Origin: Pyrrhosoma nymphula
Lineage: Eukaryota; Arthropoda; Insecta; Odonata; Coenagrionidae
Assembly: GCA_963573305.1 (NCBI GenBank)
Contig: OY754339.1
Coordinates: 11,579,941 to 11,643,940, forward strand
Reading direction: 5' to 3'
Length of the DNA stretch: 64,000 bases
The position numbers and the translations under genes are program-made. Under the pieces are notes generated by a model. It had not been told where the DNA came from, did no database searches, and saw nothing but the letters and a program-made list of their open reading frames with translations. Positions 1-11,060 of this stretch are shown piece after piece; within the stretch, counting starts at the first letter, position 1, and every line of letters starts with the position of its first letter.

Positions 1-213
1 TTATGTTGCTTCACGTAAATGTTACAAAATATGTTTTTTGCTATAATTTTCGTAACTTTCATGTTGTGAATATTTATGCAATTATCCTAATTGTAGCAAG
101 CTTTTTAAGAAAAGATATCGCGAATACATTATTTAGAATCTTTATAATCTTTTTCTAAATATATTTTACGGAAGTAACATGCTAAAAATGTTTGCTGACA
201 AGTATAACACTTC
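1..213. other. AT-rich sequence without recognisable feature
   Basis: This left edge is AT-rich and unstructured. I see no supported gene or repeat before the terminal repeats of the pogo-like element that begin near 220. Short ORFs here on both strands have no recognisable domain. Confidence 0.5.
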
Positions 214-2716
214 AGGACATGCGGGGCACACTGGGACACCTCAAATTGGGGCACAGTGGGACGCCGACTCACTGCCCTGGTGCTTCGAACTTTCAGTCTC
301 CGTAACTGTGACACGCTCAAATTTCATTTCAAATGTAGTGTTTTGGTTCCAAATTGATACTTAAGGATTTGAAGCAGTATATTTTAATGTAACAAGGTGA
401 GAACAAAAACACAGAATGGCAACAGTAATGTAGATAAGAAAAATGAAGCCGAAGTGAATACTTTGTGTGAACCCCGATTAAACGTATATGACAATTTGTC
501 TAAATTGGCTGAACCACGCTACTGTTATATATATGAGCTCTGTAGAGAGAGCAGTTCAGTCTTGGTCAGAAGTGAGATTGAGGCAGTTCGTTTTTGACGG
601 AGAGAGTATCATAAATATTAGTTGCTGCGACATTCATGGAAATTAAACAAATTTATTTCGTTCTTGTTACTAATTGAATTGGTATCATTTGAGATACGTA
701 CTAAAATACAAGGGAAAATGTGGAATGAATACTTGAGGAGAGCCGCTCTTCAGACCCAAGTATGATTCACGCAGAGTTTTTACGGATGAGAATGAAAAAC
801 TTCTATCAGATTATTTGAAGACAGCAGCACGACTGCACCACGGACTGTCTCCCCTGAACACTAAAAAATTAGCATATGAATTTGCCAAGAGAAATGGAAA
901 GAAATACTCGCCATCTTGGGATCAGAAAAAAATCGCTGGTGATGATTGGCTTTACGGTTTTATGAAGCGAAAGCCTTCGAAAACCAGAGGCAACCTCACT
1001 GGCAAGAGCCATGGGCTTCAACAGAACGGTGGTGAGTGAATTTTTTTTCCGATCTATCAGGTGTGAAACGTGACGCATTTTCCGCTGGAATTCTATACAA
1101 CCTTGATGAAAGTAATTTCACTACCGTTCAACTTCAAGGAAAAGTGCCCCCAAAGGTGAAAAACAAGTAGGTTAAGTAACCTCCTCTAAAAGAGGCACCT
1201 TGGTGACATTGTGTTGCATTATAAATGCTCAGGGTAATTCAATTCCTCAATTTTTTGTGCCCCCAGAGTAAAATTCCTCCCAAAAATTCTTATTATGTTC
1301 ATATTCCACAACATCTCCCCTGATTCCTCCCTTTTTGTGCTGTTGAAGTGTCCCATACGATCAGTAGGTGCCGCAAACCCTTCTGGATGGATGACTTCCA
1401 ATTTATTTTTACTGATTTTAAAACATTTCATTGAAAATGCAAAATTTTCGAAAGAAAATCCTGCATTGTTAATTTTAGACAAACACGAATCGCATATTTC
1501 AGTCGATGCTATAGAGTTAGCAAAAATGAATGGGGCGTTAATGTCCACTTTGCCACCTCACTACAGTCACCAACTGCAGCCATTAGATAAGTGCGTGTTC
1601 GGCCCTTTGAAAAAAATATTATAATGATGCTTGCCGCGAATGGCCTAGAAACCACCCAGGAGAGAGAATAACAATTTACAACGTGGCTGAGTTAGTGGGT
1701 ATTGCATATACAAAGGCATTTACACCTTCTAATATTATTTCTGGGTTTAGTTCACCCGGGATATGCCCTATTAACCCAAGTATTTTTAATGACACAGACT
1801 TTGCACCAGCCACTGTCACATATCAGTTTGTTGCACCTTTAGAATTTCACTTAGAACCCGTGGAGAATCTCGAAAGCCCAGGGCCATCCTGGGATGAAAA
1901 CTTCGTTTTAGAGGACAGAGTTGTCACCCCTGAGGAAATACGTCCTTTCCCAAAATTTAACGGGTCAATATCGAAAAATACTAGACAGAAGAAAAGATCG
2001 GAGATCATTACGGATACACCAGTTAAAAAGAGACTGGAAAATGAATACCATCAAAGGGAAGGGAGAAAAAAACAGCCAACTCATAAGAAAACGTTTAAAA
2101 ATGAACGTAAGGTAAAAATGTCAAGAAAGTTAAAGGGTTTCACAGTAAATTACTGCAAAAAGGGATTACAAATGGAAGGAATAGCTACAATTTTAGAAGA
2201 TAGTGACTAAGGTTACCAAAAAGGACAGTAGACAAAACTTAAGCCATAAAAATAATTTAAATTTGATAAAAAAACATTGTATTCAGTGACTTAAAATTTA
2301 TAATGACATAACTAAAATTTTGTTATTTGTTAATGTATCTTGAGTAAAATTTTCTTGTAAATTCCCATATTAATATGTTCGCTTGCATGTAAATTTTACC
2401 TATTAATGAAAACAAATGTATTTGTACCCTCAATTAATTTAAACATTTTATTTTATTGACAAATGCAAGCCTGTCCCACTCTGCCCCGTCCACTGTCCCA
2501 CTCTGCCCCAGGCTGGGGCAGAGTGGGACACTTTTCAACCAAGAAGAAATTTAAGTATTTCAACTATTATAAGTTATTTGTATTGCTTGCGGAATTTTTT
2601 ATACGTTTTAGAATATACCCTTCAAAGAATCTTACAAAAATTTACCAATCACCAATAATTCTGTTTGAAATAAAAATTCATTACTAAAACTGTCCCACTG
2701 TGCCCCAGTCTCCCCT
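214..2716 (+). mobile_element. pogo/Tigger-like DNA transposon, degenerate
   Basis: The ends carry matching inverted motifs. GGGGCACAGTGGGAC at 248-262 (with a variant at 223-237) is mirrored by its exact reverse complement at 2692-2706. Between them lies a decayed DDE_1 (CENP-B/pogo-type) transposase. The length of about 2.5 kb fits autonomous pogo/Tigger elements. The outer boundaries are estimates, because I could not fix the TA target duplication. A 35-bp palindrome built from the same terminal motif lies at 2495-2529, inside the right end. Confidence 0.75.
751..2210 (+). pseudogene. DDE_1 (pogo/Tigger/jerky-type) transposase, broken by frameshifts
   Basis: Four blocks in different frames together follow a Tigger/jerky-type transposase. 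At 751-1037 is the N-terminal helix-turn-helix region, ending near WLYGFMKRKPS. Around 1093-1170 is the first catalytic Asp in YNLDESNF. At 1295-1624 are GAANPSGWMT, the second Asp in LILDKHESH and the third in LQPLDKCVFGP. At 1683-2210 are VAELVGIAYTKAFTP and a basic, Lys/Arg-rich tail. All three catalytic Asp positions are still visible. Frameshifts fall between the blocks, for example at the A-run near 1610-1620, and there are stops near 1168. The copy cannot encode a full protein. Family homology is from recognised motifs; no search was run. Confidence 0.8.
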
Positions 2717-3300
2717 ACATGTGTAAAAGGCGCACAAATCGTTGGCCTTTTGCGTTCTTTCATAGTGTTCCTGGAAGATACCCCACGGCTAGCAAGTGCC
2801 AACTCTGCTGAGGGAGAAAGGTGCCAGGAGTGAAACTCCATCTCCAGGAGTGAAACTCCAAACTGGGGCATCACAGAGGAGGAAGATTACATCCCCTCCA
2901 GAGTCCTCTCTACTGGCGACGGCAGCAGAGGCTCTGGGGGGTCTTTCTTAGAAATTAGAAAGTGCACAAGGTGAGAACATGGAGGCCTCATTTCGGAAGT
3001 ACGTGGGAAATCGGCCGAGGCTGGTGAAGAATAGTTCCCTAAAAAATGAAATTATTTTTTAAATTGAAAAAATATTTTATGAAAAAACAAAATAAATATC
3101 TGTTACAGAATATTTCACTTGTAAAAATAATTTTATATTCATCCCTGATATGAATAGTGAACTTCGCTGGCCTACTCCCTGCTTGTAAGGGCAGCTGATG
3201 TGAATTGTAGTCTTCCTCTGGGGTAATCATTGAAAACATATTCACATAATTATGTAGTACACATGTATGTAATACAAATAGTTCAAAAAACAGATGCAAC
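2717..3300. other. intergenic, no clear gene
   Basis: No coding block is recognisable. A short local duplication (CAGGAGTGAAACTCCA, twice) sits at about 2825-2860. The region after 3030 is AT-rich. Confidence 0.4.
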
Positions 3301-3309
3301 ACGCCAAAA

Positions 3310-5040
3310 ATTTAAACGGAGTAGATCTCAATATCTGTTTCATGAAAAAGGCCAAAGAAAATTACTATAATATCTGTTTTTTTCTGACAAATGGAACTCT
3401 AAAACCATATGGAATGAGGTTCGGCGACTAGGACTTATCAACTCTCGTAATGACAATTTTAAACTAAATGTTTCGGCTGACGAACTAAACGAATACTTTA
3501 TCAGATAAATTCCAGTTTAATTCAGGAACCACAACCATATTTTGAAGGCGTAAATGAAGTAGACATGTTAAATGTAAGTAATTTTGGTAATAATGTATTT
3601 TATTTTCCCCATTTTACTCCGGAATTGATGTCACAGTATTTCCGTAGCATAAAGTCTAATGCAAGTGGAGTTGATGGGATAAATAAAAAAATATTAAATA
3701 AAATTATGCCAGCAATATTTCCTTTGCTGCTTGACATTTATAACTTCTCGTTGAACTATTCGGTCTTTCCTGCTACCTGGAAGACTGCAATAATCAAACC
3801 AATAAAGAAAATCCGGAATCCAGCTGAGCCATCGCATTATCGTCCAATTTCATTGCTATGTACTTTGTCGAAACCACTAGAAAGATTTGTACATAACTCA
3901 GTAGCAAGCAGACTTCCATTCATCAAACAACCTACTAGATAAATATCAGTCTGGATTTCGGAAAGGACATAGTACCCAAACTGCCCTCGTAAGTGTCACC
4001 GAATATATCCGGGACTCAATAGACAATAAGAAAGTAACCATCCTAATCCTCTTTGATTTTGCTAAAGCTTTTGACTGTGTTAATCAGGACCTATTACTTT
4101 GTAAAATACAAAAACATGGTTTATCTCTACCAGCAATTCAGTAGTTTCGGTCTTATTTACTTCAGAGAAGCCAAGCAGTTAAGGGAAATGAGGATCAACT
4201 ATCCAGTTTTCTATCAATGCCATGCGGTGTGCCTCAGGGTTCTATCCTTGGACCTCACCTTTTTTAAATATTTATTCACGATTTACCAGTTTCGATCAAT
4301 TATTCGAACTATGAATTTTATGCTGACGATTTGCAAGTTTACCTGGATTGCCATCCATTACAAATTGGGAGGGAATTCAGCCAGATGTCATGGCTATACT
4401 CAGTACAGTAGACTCACATACTGTCCGGACACTGCCTCAACGCACTATGGGTTTTTTAACGAGGTTGTCTCCTCGGTGGGCTCGGGTCCGTGGGGGCGCT
4501 ACTCCCCATAGGAAGGGATCACCCCCTTCCCCCCGTGCGGGGTCGGCTATATTAATTCTAAAAAAAAATACTTCTAACGAACTCCTCTGAATATCTCTCC
4601 ACCAAACTCTGCCTTTCCAATACCATCCGTAATCGCAATCTAAGAGCTAGTAACTCCATGCTCCGTGTACCATTACATCGCATAGATAAGTTTTGAGGGG
4701 CATTTTGGATATTTGCTCCTATAATATGGAACACTCTACCTGAAACCATATGCACGATAAACAATTGTAACTTTTTAAAATCCCGTTTACGTGACTACCT
4801 CACTAAATTACAGCATGGTATTACTGCTCACTTGTAGGTTTATTTATTTATATATTTTGGTTGTTAATTTGTCACAATTCATTTGTTTATTTGATAATGT
4901 ATGCGCGTTCTATCTCTTGTGAGATACACTAAACTGACATTGTATTTCGTATGAATTGAATTTGTTAATGGTACTCTCGCACGACAATTTAGTCCTTATG
5001 TACCTTAGATGAAATAAAGAAATATCAAATATCCTTTATA
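3310..5040 (+). mobile_element. 5'-truncated, internally deleted non-LTR retrotransposon (CR1/I-type RT)
   Basis: Scattered frames give reverse-transcriptase motifs in order. SNASGVDGINKKILN is near 3655, HYRPISLLCTLSKPLE near 3835, FRKGHSTQTALV near 3956, FDFAKAFDCVN near 4055, GVPQGSILGP near 4225 and YADDLQVYL near 4318. Near 4640-4837 there is a C-terminal tail of the kind VPLHR...IWNTLPETI that ends many CR1/I-type ORF2 proteins, with a stop at 4835-4837. AATAAA follows at 5013-5018, so the element probably ends near 5040. Between about 4440 and 4575 the RT is interrupted by a GC-rich block and part of the C-terminal region is missing. Stops and frameshifts make it inactive. Clade assignment is tentative. 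Confidence 0.75.
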
Positions 5041-5132
5041 TTTATTATTTCATCATTGTTTCTTTCATTCGCCATACTCATCACATTTGAAACATCCTTT
5101 CACATTCAATCATTCATTGATCTGCACCAATC

Positions 5133-5582
5133 ATGGATGGTGAACAGTCATTGATTGGGAACAAGAAAGTTCTTCGTAGTCAATCCAGAGAATTAGTCTA
5201 TAATATTTTCAAGTTTATGAAGAAGGAGGCACAGGATGAAATCACAATTCCTATCAAAAATGTTTTTGATAGGGTTGTGGCAGCTACAGGGGTTCCCAAA
5301 CGGACCAATAGTCGGATTTGCAAGGAGGGAGATAAATTAAAACTTACTCCCGGGACGTCTTTCCAGAGTCCAAGAAAAAGGAAGCCTCAAGTAAGCCCTA
5401 AATCGTCAGTGGATGACTTTGATGCTCAATTAATAAGAAGAGCCGTCCACGATTTCCATTCACGGGAAAAAAGGCACCCAACAATTGACTCATTACTCCC
5501 AATGATAAAAGAATCGACGTACTTTAAAGGACAAGCAACAACACTTAACGTTGTTCTGAAAAGAATTGGATTTAGGTAAGAC
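5133..5582 (+). CDS. N-terminal exon of an IS630/Tc1-mariner-like transposase
   Basis: This open frame of 148 codons starts with ATG at 5133 and runs through RSQSRELVYNIFKFMKKEA, AATGVPKRTNSRICKEG (a helix-turn-helix like that of IS630/Tc1-type transposases), a TPG-type basic linker, and DDFDAQLIRRAVHDFHSREK to VVLKRIGFR. In related proteins of this type the next residues are W-K and the DDE domain. Here the frame stops at a GT right after the GFR codons, in AG|GTAAGA, which reads as a splice donor. No continuing DDE exon is recognisable downstream, because the P-type element begins within 90 bp. It may be the surviving first exon of a transposase or a domesticated relative. A second, degraded relative lies at 50900-51290. 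Confidence 0.55.
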
Positions 5583-5874
5583 ACACCTCTATAAAATGTG
5601 GTCCATGAAGTGATATTTTGAGCTATAATCATATAAAATCTATTTTTTTCGGAATCTAGACTGGTCTCAGCTGAACCAGGCGTTAATGGCCGCCGAGTCT
5701 CGTGACGTCACTGTATTCCCGAAACTCGCGAGTAGCCTTTCACCATGTCCCAGCAGTTAGCAGCTTACCGAGAGTGACTTGTGCATCGTGTGCTGTTGGA
5801 TTTATCCGAAATAGTTTGTGGCCTCCAAGTTAAACTTGGTTACTTCGGAGTGAATTGTTTGTTTTTTCCACGCA

Positions 5875-8800
5875 ATGCCTGGAAATAGGTGTAGCGTAGC
5901 AGTTTGCTCCAACATTTTTTATAAAACCAAGGGGAGCAGCATATCATACTTCAGATTTCCGTCTGATCCACGTGCAAGGAAAATTTGGATAGAAGCGTGT
6001 AAGAGGAAGGATAATTGGAATCCAGATAATGCGTTTATTTGCTCCATTAATTTCAATAAGGAAGATTTTGAAAGAAATTTTATGGTGGAAATGAACTTCG
6101 CCAGAAAAAAAACGCACGCTGAAACCTGGGAGTAATCCGACACAACATTTATTGCCTCGCCACAGTGTCAGCCCAAAATCTCCGAGTGCTCGGTGCAAAC
6201 GACAGGAAGAAAAGGAAAACAGAGAACTAGTGAGGACATTGATTGAAGAGGACGCTTCAATGGACGTTGACAATGATGATAACGTACAAATTGCAAGTAT
6301 CTACTGAGTAACTACCTTTCCACGTGAAATCATTCTTTTTATTGCTTATAATTTTTTGATGTGATTCATTTGCAGGAAACTGCAGACGAAAGCATAGAAA
6401 AAAAATATGAAGCTCTCAAGGAAAAGTACGAAAATTTGCTTCCAGAACACAGAGTAAGTGCGCATTTACTATTAAGTCGTGTGATGGTTAGCTTAGATTT
6501 TCATTCAATCAATGGTAATGGGATTGATTCAACTGCTTTGTAATGCTCTATTTTTTCTGTTTTATTTCCTTCCAGTCTTTGAAAATAATGTACGAGGAAA
6601 ATGTGAAAGCCCTGGAAGTGGAAGTTAATGAAAGAGAGACTTTGATCAATGTCAGGGTTAGACAGGTTCTTAACCGATTTTTGACTGATGGGCAGATATC
6701 ACTGTCGCTATCCGAGAAGAAGCAAGTAAAGTCCTGGACACCGGATGAAATGGGAATGGCTTTTGCCATAAGGTACCTTAGCAAAAGGTGCTACATTTAT
6801 TTTAGAAAACAGCTGAACTTCCCTCTGCCAGGTAAAGCAAATAGTTGAATTCCTTGCTATTATTCAATTTTTTGCTACCTTAGATGCGCTATAAGTTCCA
6901 GATTCTGTCATTAAGCCTTAGCACCATGGATGCTGAGAATTTGCTTACATTTCTCTGAAATATGTGGTGTTTATAGACAAGCTCTTATCAAAGCTCATAT
7001 GATTACTTTTGTGGCAGTAAATCATATCTGAGTTTTCATTCTGTATGTGGGTTCTGTGATATATGTATTTTAAATCATAGTTGCATGATTATGCAGTGAA
7101 ATTCACCCATCATGCACATTGTGCTAACATATTTTCAAAACCACATTATTCTTCATTAAGGAATATCAACCCTTCAGAGACGGGCATCCAGAATTAACAT
7201 GAGGCAAGGACTTTTGATGGATGTCATTCACATTATGAAAGTAGCTGGGCTTAATTTAAGGGAATGTGAGAAGCTTGCTGTCATCCAATTCGATGAGATG
7301 AAAGTGGAAGAAGTGTGTGAGATGGATAAGACAGGTATGTATTTTTTTGCTAACATTTAGCAATCTCATTCATAGGACATTATACAAATTTTTTCCTGAT
7401 TTTTAATCCAGTGCTTCCTTTATTTTATAGCTGATGAAGTTATTGGCCCACATAAGCAAATGCAAGTGGTGATGGCTAGAGGATTGTTTTCCAAGTGGAA
7501 ACAACCAGTTTTTGTGGATTTTGATAGGAAAATGACCAAAGATATTTTGGATCAGATCATTCTTTCCCTGTCTGCAGTAGGCTATATCGTTGTGGCCACA
7601 GTGTGTGATTCTGCTGGTTCAAATGTAGGATTGATGAAAGAATTGGGAGTCACCCATGAGAAGACGTGGTTCATTTCGAACCAGAAAAGGATTTACCGCT
7701 TTGCAGATGCTCCACACCTGTTGAAGCTACTGAGGAATCCCTTTCTGGATTCTGGATTTACTTTGGAAGGAGGAGAAGTGTTTTCCTGCCGTCCAGTCAG
7801 GGAGTTGATTACTAAAACTGTAACTGAAATATCTTCCCTCTTCAGATTGTCACAATTGCATGTGGACTGTGAGAAGACTGCGAGGCAGAATGTTAGACTG
7901 GCTGCACAGCTCATTCTACAGCAACTGCTCTCAGGCACTATGAGATTGGAGACAAGTCTGAAAGACTGAATGCAGCAAGCTTCATAGAGAAGGTCAATAT
8001 GTAGTTTGACCTCTTCAACAGCTTCATTCCTGCAGAAGGTCAAGTGTATCAATGTGCTTTTGGTGTGCACCTGGAGGTCCAGGTGAGCATTCTGGAGGAA
8101 TTTTATTCTTTGGTAAAGAATATGAGGTGCACTGGGAAGAAAGTAATGCTACCATTCCAAAGGGGTATTTTGATGTCAATTACATCTTTAAAAGGGTTGT
8201 ACAATGAGTTTAAGGATTCCCATAACATGAATTTTACTCTCACTACTAGACTTAACCAGGATTCCCTGGAGAATCTATTTTCTCGAATTCGTCATCGAGG
8301 AGGTCTTAATGATAATCCTTCTCGATTGAATGCTCTCATGAGGTTAAGGCTAATGATTCTGGGACGAAACCATGATGTTGTCCGGAATAATTCTAACACT
8401 GAAACCACCAATGAAGAGTTCATTGTGGAAAAAGTGCTACGCATTAGTGGGATTACAGCAAAGGCATCACCAAAACTGAATCCATATCCAATTTTAGCCC
8501 CAACATCTAGCGACACAAGTGATGGGTCTATTGGTAATTCAAACAGTGATATTTCCATTACCCAGGAGGCATCACGAGATGGTCTGTATTATCTAGTGGA
8601 GTGGATCGCGAAAAAATTCAAGATCAAATATCCCAAATTAGGCGACTTCACCAAAAACTCTGTACCTGAGCATACATACATACAGCCTTCATGGATAATG
8701 CATCTTTCTTTTGGAGGCTTGATTGAGCCAAGTGAGATGTGGAAAGAAGAAGTCAGAAAGATGGAAAACCTTTTCCTAAAATATTGTAAGAAGAAAAAGG

Positions 8801-8982
8801 TTTTTAAGAAAAACACTGTGTCAAAATTGACAGCAAAAATAGAACCTGAGGTTAATGTAGCCACAGAAGTCCTTAGGGCTTATGTTTTGCAAAGAGTGTA
8901 CATAAGAATCAAATTTTTGAACAATGAAATGCTAAAAGATAAGCGAAATAGGCGAAAGGCAAAGAAGGCAAAAAAGTTTTAA
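5875..8982 (+). pseudogene. P-element transposase (THAP domain + transposase), inactivated
   Basis: Likely exons are 5875-6296, about 6386-6453, 6576-6831, 7161-7334 and 7431-8982, with GT/AG borders and matching phases. Exon 1 encodes a THAP zinc finger (MPGNRCSVAVCSN..., ICSIN). Exons 2-3 encode a coiled coil. Exons 4-5 encode the catalytic domain, with IQFDEMKVE, ATVCDSAGSNVG and LNQDSLENLFSRIRHRGG holding the presumed acidic residues, and a basic C-terminus. Visible lesions are: the THAP CxxH histidine reads Asn; one extra A in the A-run near 6106 shifts exon 1; a frameshift near 7920; and a TAG stop at 8002-8004 where the related frame suggests Trp. The rest is well preserved, so inactivation looks fairly recent. 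Confidence 0.88.
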
Positions 8983-10066
8983 CCAATAATTGGCTGTAAA
9001 TTGTGTATTCATATCCTTAAATTATAAATATATTTCCTTTTCTGTGATAACCATGTAAGCATAAGTGATAGTATGTCGTTCTAAGAGTGAACATAATATG
9101 TGTATCTAGTTCCTTGCGAGTGCTTCGACAAATCCTTTTCTTTTTATTAAAGTATCTTAATGAGTGGTGCTCATGCTATACAAGTGAACGTTCATAGAGA
9201 AAAATTCTTTATATTTCCTGAGTTATTTTTTTGCCTGTTATTGAAGTTTATTCATATCGTGCAAAGGTATCAAATGCTAGTGCTGCTGGTTAACTAGTGC
9301 TCAGATATTTCCTTTTCTGTGATTACCATATATGCATGAGTGGTAGCATGTCATTCTAAGAATGATCATAATATGTGTATCTTAGTTCCTAGCAAGTGCT
9401 TTGATGAATATTTTTCCATGATTTATGTTAAGAATTAATATTGCTATTTTTTAACCAGTTTAAGTCTCTTAATTTATGGTAGTAAATCATCTGATGAATA
9501 AACAGCGTTTGGCTGAAGTTTTTGCAAATGCTGAAATAAATTCTGGTCTCTTTTTGTGTTTTCTCCGTTAATAGTAATTAGTGCTTTAATTATCTGTACC
9601 TTATACGAGTAACACCGTGCATAACTAAATTTTTATGCATCCTTGCGTCATACTGCCTGAGAAAACACCTTTACCTCGTAGAAAAAGCTTTAGTCTGTGT
9701 GTCAGGTAATTGTATTTTACCCGTCATCACTGTTCTCGTAGCCAAGTGAACTATGGAGTAATCTTATTTTCTTGGATAATGGAATCTGAATCTCTCATTT
9801 GTTGCTTTTCTTTATGCAAACAACAAAACCCGAAGAACTTAACGGAGTCCTGGTAGCGTATCTGATACAGCGAAGAGCATGAATAAGCATTTTTTTCAGT
9901 TGCCGACTGAGAAGCCAGTGATGAGTTCTCAAAGTAATAAAAGAATTTATAATGCCATAATGTATAGTTATAGTAATGCACGGCAGTGATATTTTGTCAG
10001 GTTAAGCCGTTCACTGACTATGCAATTTCCCTTCTTTCCGCGTTCTGCTAATGCATCGCAGGGAGA
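8983..10066. repeat. P-element 3' noncoding region with ~100-bp direct repeats
   Basis: After the transposase stop the sequence is AT-rich and noncoding. Two diverged direct repeats of about 100 bp, at 9029-9130 and 9305-9406, share ATATTTCCTTTTCTGTGAT, CATAATATGTGTATC and similar blocks. No gene is supported here. The short minus-strand frame near 9750-9980 has no recognisable domain. Confidence 0.6.
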
Positions 10067-10120
10067 CGGGAATACAGTGACGTCACGCGAAAGCCTGCCC
10101 GCCAGCTGAGACCAACTTCT

Positions 10121-10608
10121 ATCTACTCACCTTGGGCTACGACGACATTGTCGGCGGAGGCGGGCAATCCTATTAGTAGGATATCTATCAACTGTGGGAT
10201 AGTGTAGTGCACATTAATGAGAACTCACCGCACACCCTTGAAGTTGTATAAGGTACTATCTACATGTTACTTTCGTGCTGCTCACGCATCATTGTTGTCG
10301 TGAAACATGAAGAAATGCGTCAAAATTCAGCTCATGATTCCTAATTTTACTTGTTACTTCATCCGATTCTATACATGTTCTGTTTTTTTCATGCATAGAA
10401 GTTGATGATTCTTATGTTGCGTTAATGTTTCTGATGGAAGGACACTAAAATATAAAATTTTTTACAGATTTAAAATATTTAGAAGGCCTAGTAAAAGCTG
10501 AGCTAAACAGGAGGAAGTGTGCTCAGCAGGAGAGTGAGACTTATGTGACGGGGAAATGTGAGTAGTTGAATAGTTAGAATAGAATAGTAGTGTGGCCTCG
10601 CGACTCCC
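10121..10608. other. spacer between the P element and the Penelope-like fragment
   Basis: No gene or clear repeat is recognised. An acceptor-like TTTTTTACAG occurs near 10468 but the following frame is not identifiable. This stretch may be the displaced right flank of the locus into which the P element inserted. Confidence 0.35.
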
Positions 10609-10955
10609 GGAATATACCAGATTCCCTGTGAATGTGGAGATGTTTACTTGGGGGAAACTGGTAGGACAATTGCCACGAGAAGGAACATCTAAGGCATTTC
10701 AGGCAATGTCAACCTGAAAAATCTGCGGTAGCCGAACACAGCATCAACGAAAACCATGCTATCCATTGGGAAAATGTGAAGATCATCTCTCGAGAGAAGA
10801 AATACTGGGAAAGGATTACGAAGGAGGCCATAGAGATCCGGCTAGTGGACAATAACATCAATAGAGATGGCGGTTACTCCCTCAGCAACACCTGGAAACC
10901 CGTCCTGCGAAGAATCAGATTGGCTAAAACCAAGGACCAATCAGAGGGAACTTGA
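10609..10955 (+). pseudogene. GIY-YIG endonuclease end of a Penelope-like element
   Basis: The frame begins GIYQIPCECGDVYLGETG, the GIY-YIG nuclease signature of Penelope-like elements (here Y-L-G in place of YIG). A frameshift near 10690 moves it into the frame with EHLRHFRQCQPEKSAVAEHS, YWERITKEAIEIR and GGYSLSNTWKPVL, all typical of the Penelope nuclease tail, with a stop at 10953-10955. In Penelope-like elements this nuclease is fused C-terminally to the reverse transcriptase and cuts target DNA. No RT is visible upstream, so the copy is 5'-truncated. Confidence 0.8.
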
Positions 10956-11060
10956 GGCCTCGGCACCGCTATATAAGGCGACCACTTTCTGAGACACGAT
11001 GAAAACTATTCCAGTGAGAGGTGTAACCCTGCCCTGAAGAGGCGAAAGCCTATAACAGGG
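10956..11060 (+). promoter_or_regulatory. TATA-containing end of the Penelope-like element with structured hairpin
   Basis: A TATATAAGG box at 10970-10978 follows the nuclease stop by 15 bases. Twenty bases further is TGAGACACGA at 10990-10999, the distance at which a transcription start would be expected. A 29-nt two-stem hairpin follows at 11032-11060. Penelope-like elements often carry their promoter in terminal repeats, so this is a plausible internal promoter. Promoter activity is inferred from sequence only. Confidence 0.45.

Larger units (their letters stand above)
5655..10120 (+). mobile_element. P-type DNA transposon, near full length
   Basis: The ends form a two-part inverted repeat. 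TGGTCTCAGCTG at 5662-5673 is mirrored exactly at 10103-10114. A 21-bp inner block containing the palindrome GTGACGTCAC (5701-5721) is mirrored exactly at 10067-10087. Between them lies a five-exon THAP/P-transposase gene on the plus strand, followed by a 1.1-kb noncoding 3' part. The 4.45-kb size is slightly larger than the classical Drosophila P element. I could not find a clean 8-bp target duplication, so the outermost bases are uncertain. Confidence 0.85.

Noticed and set aside
5654..10122. 8-bp target duplication for the P-type element
   Set aside because: ATCTAGAC on the left and ACTTCTAT on the right do not match; shifting the ends by a few bases did not give a convincing duplication.
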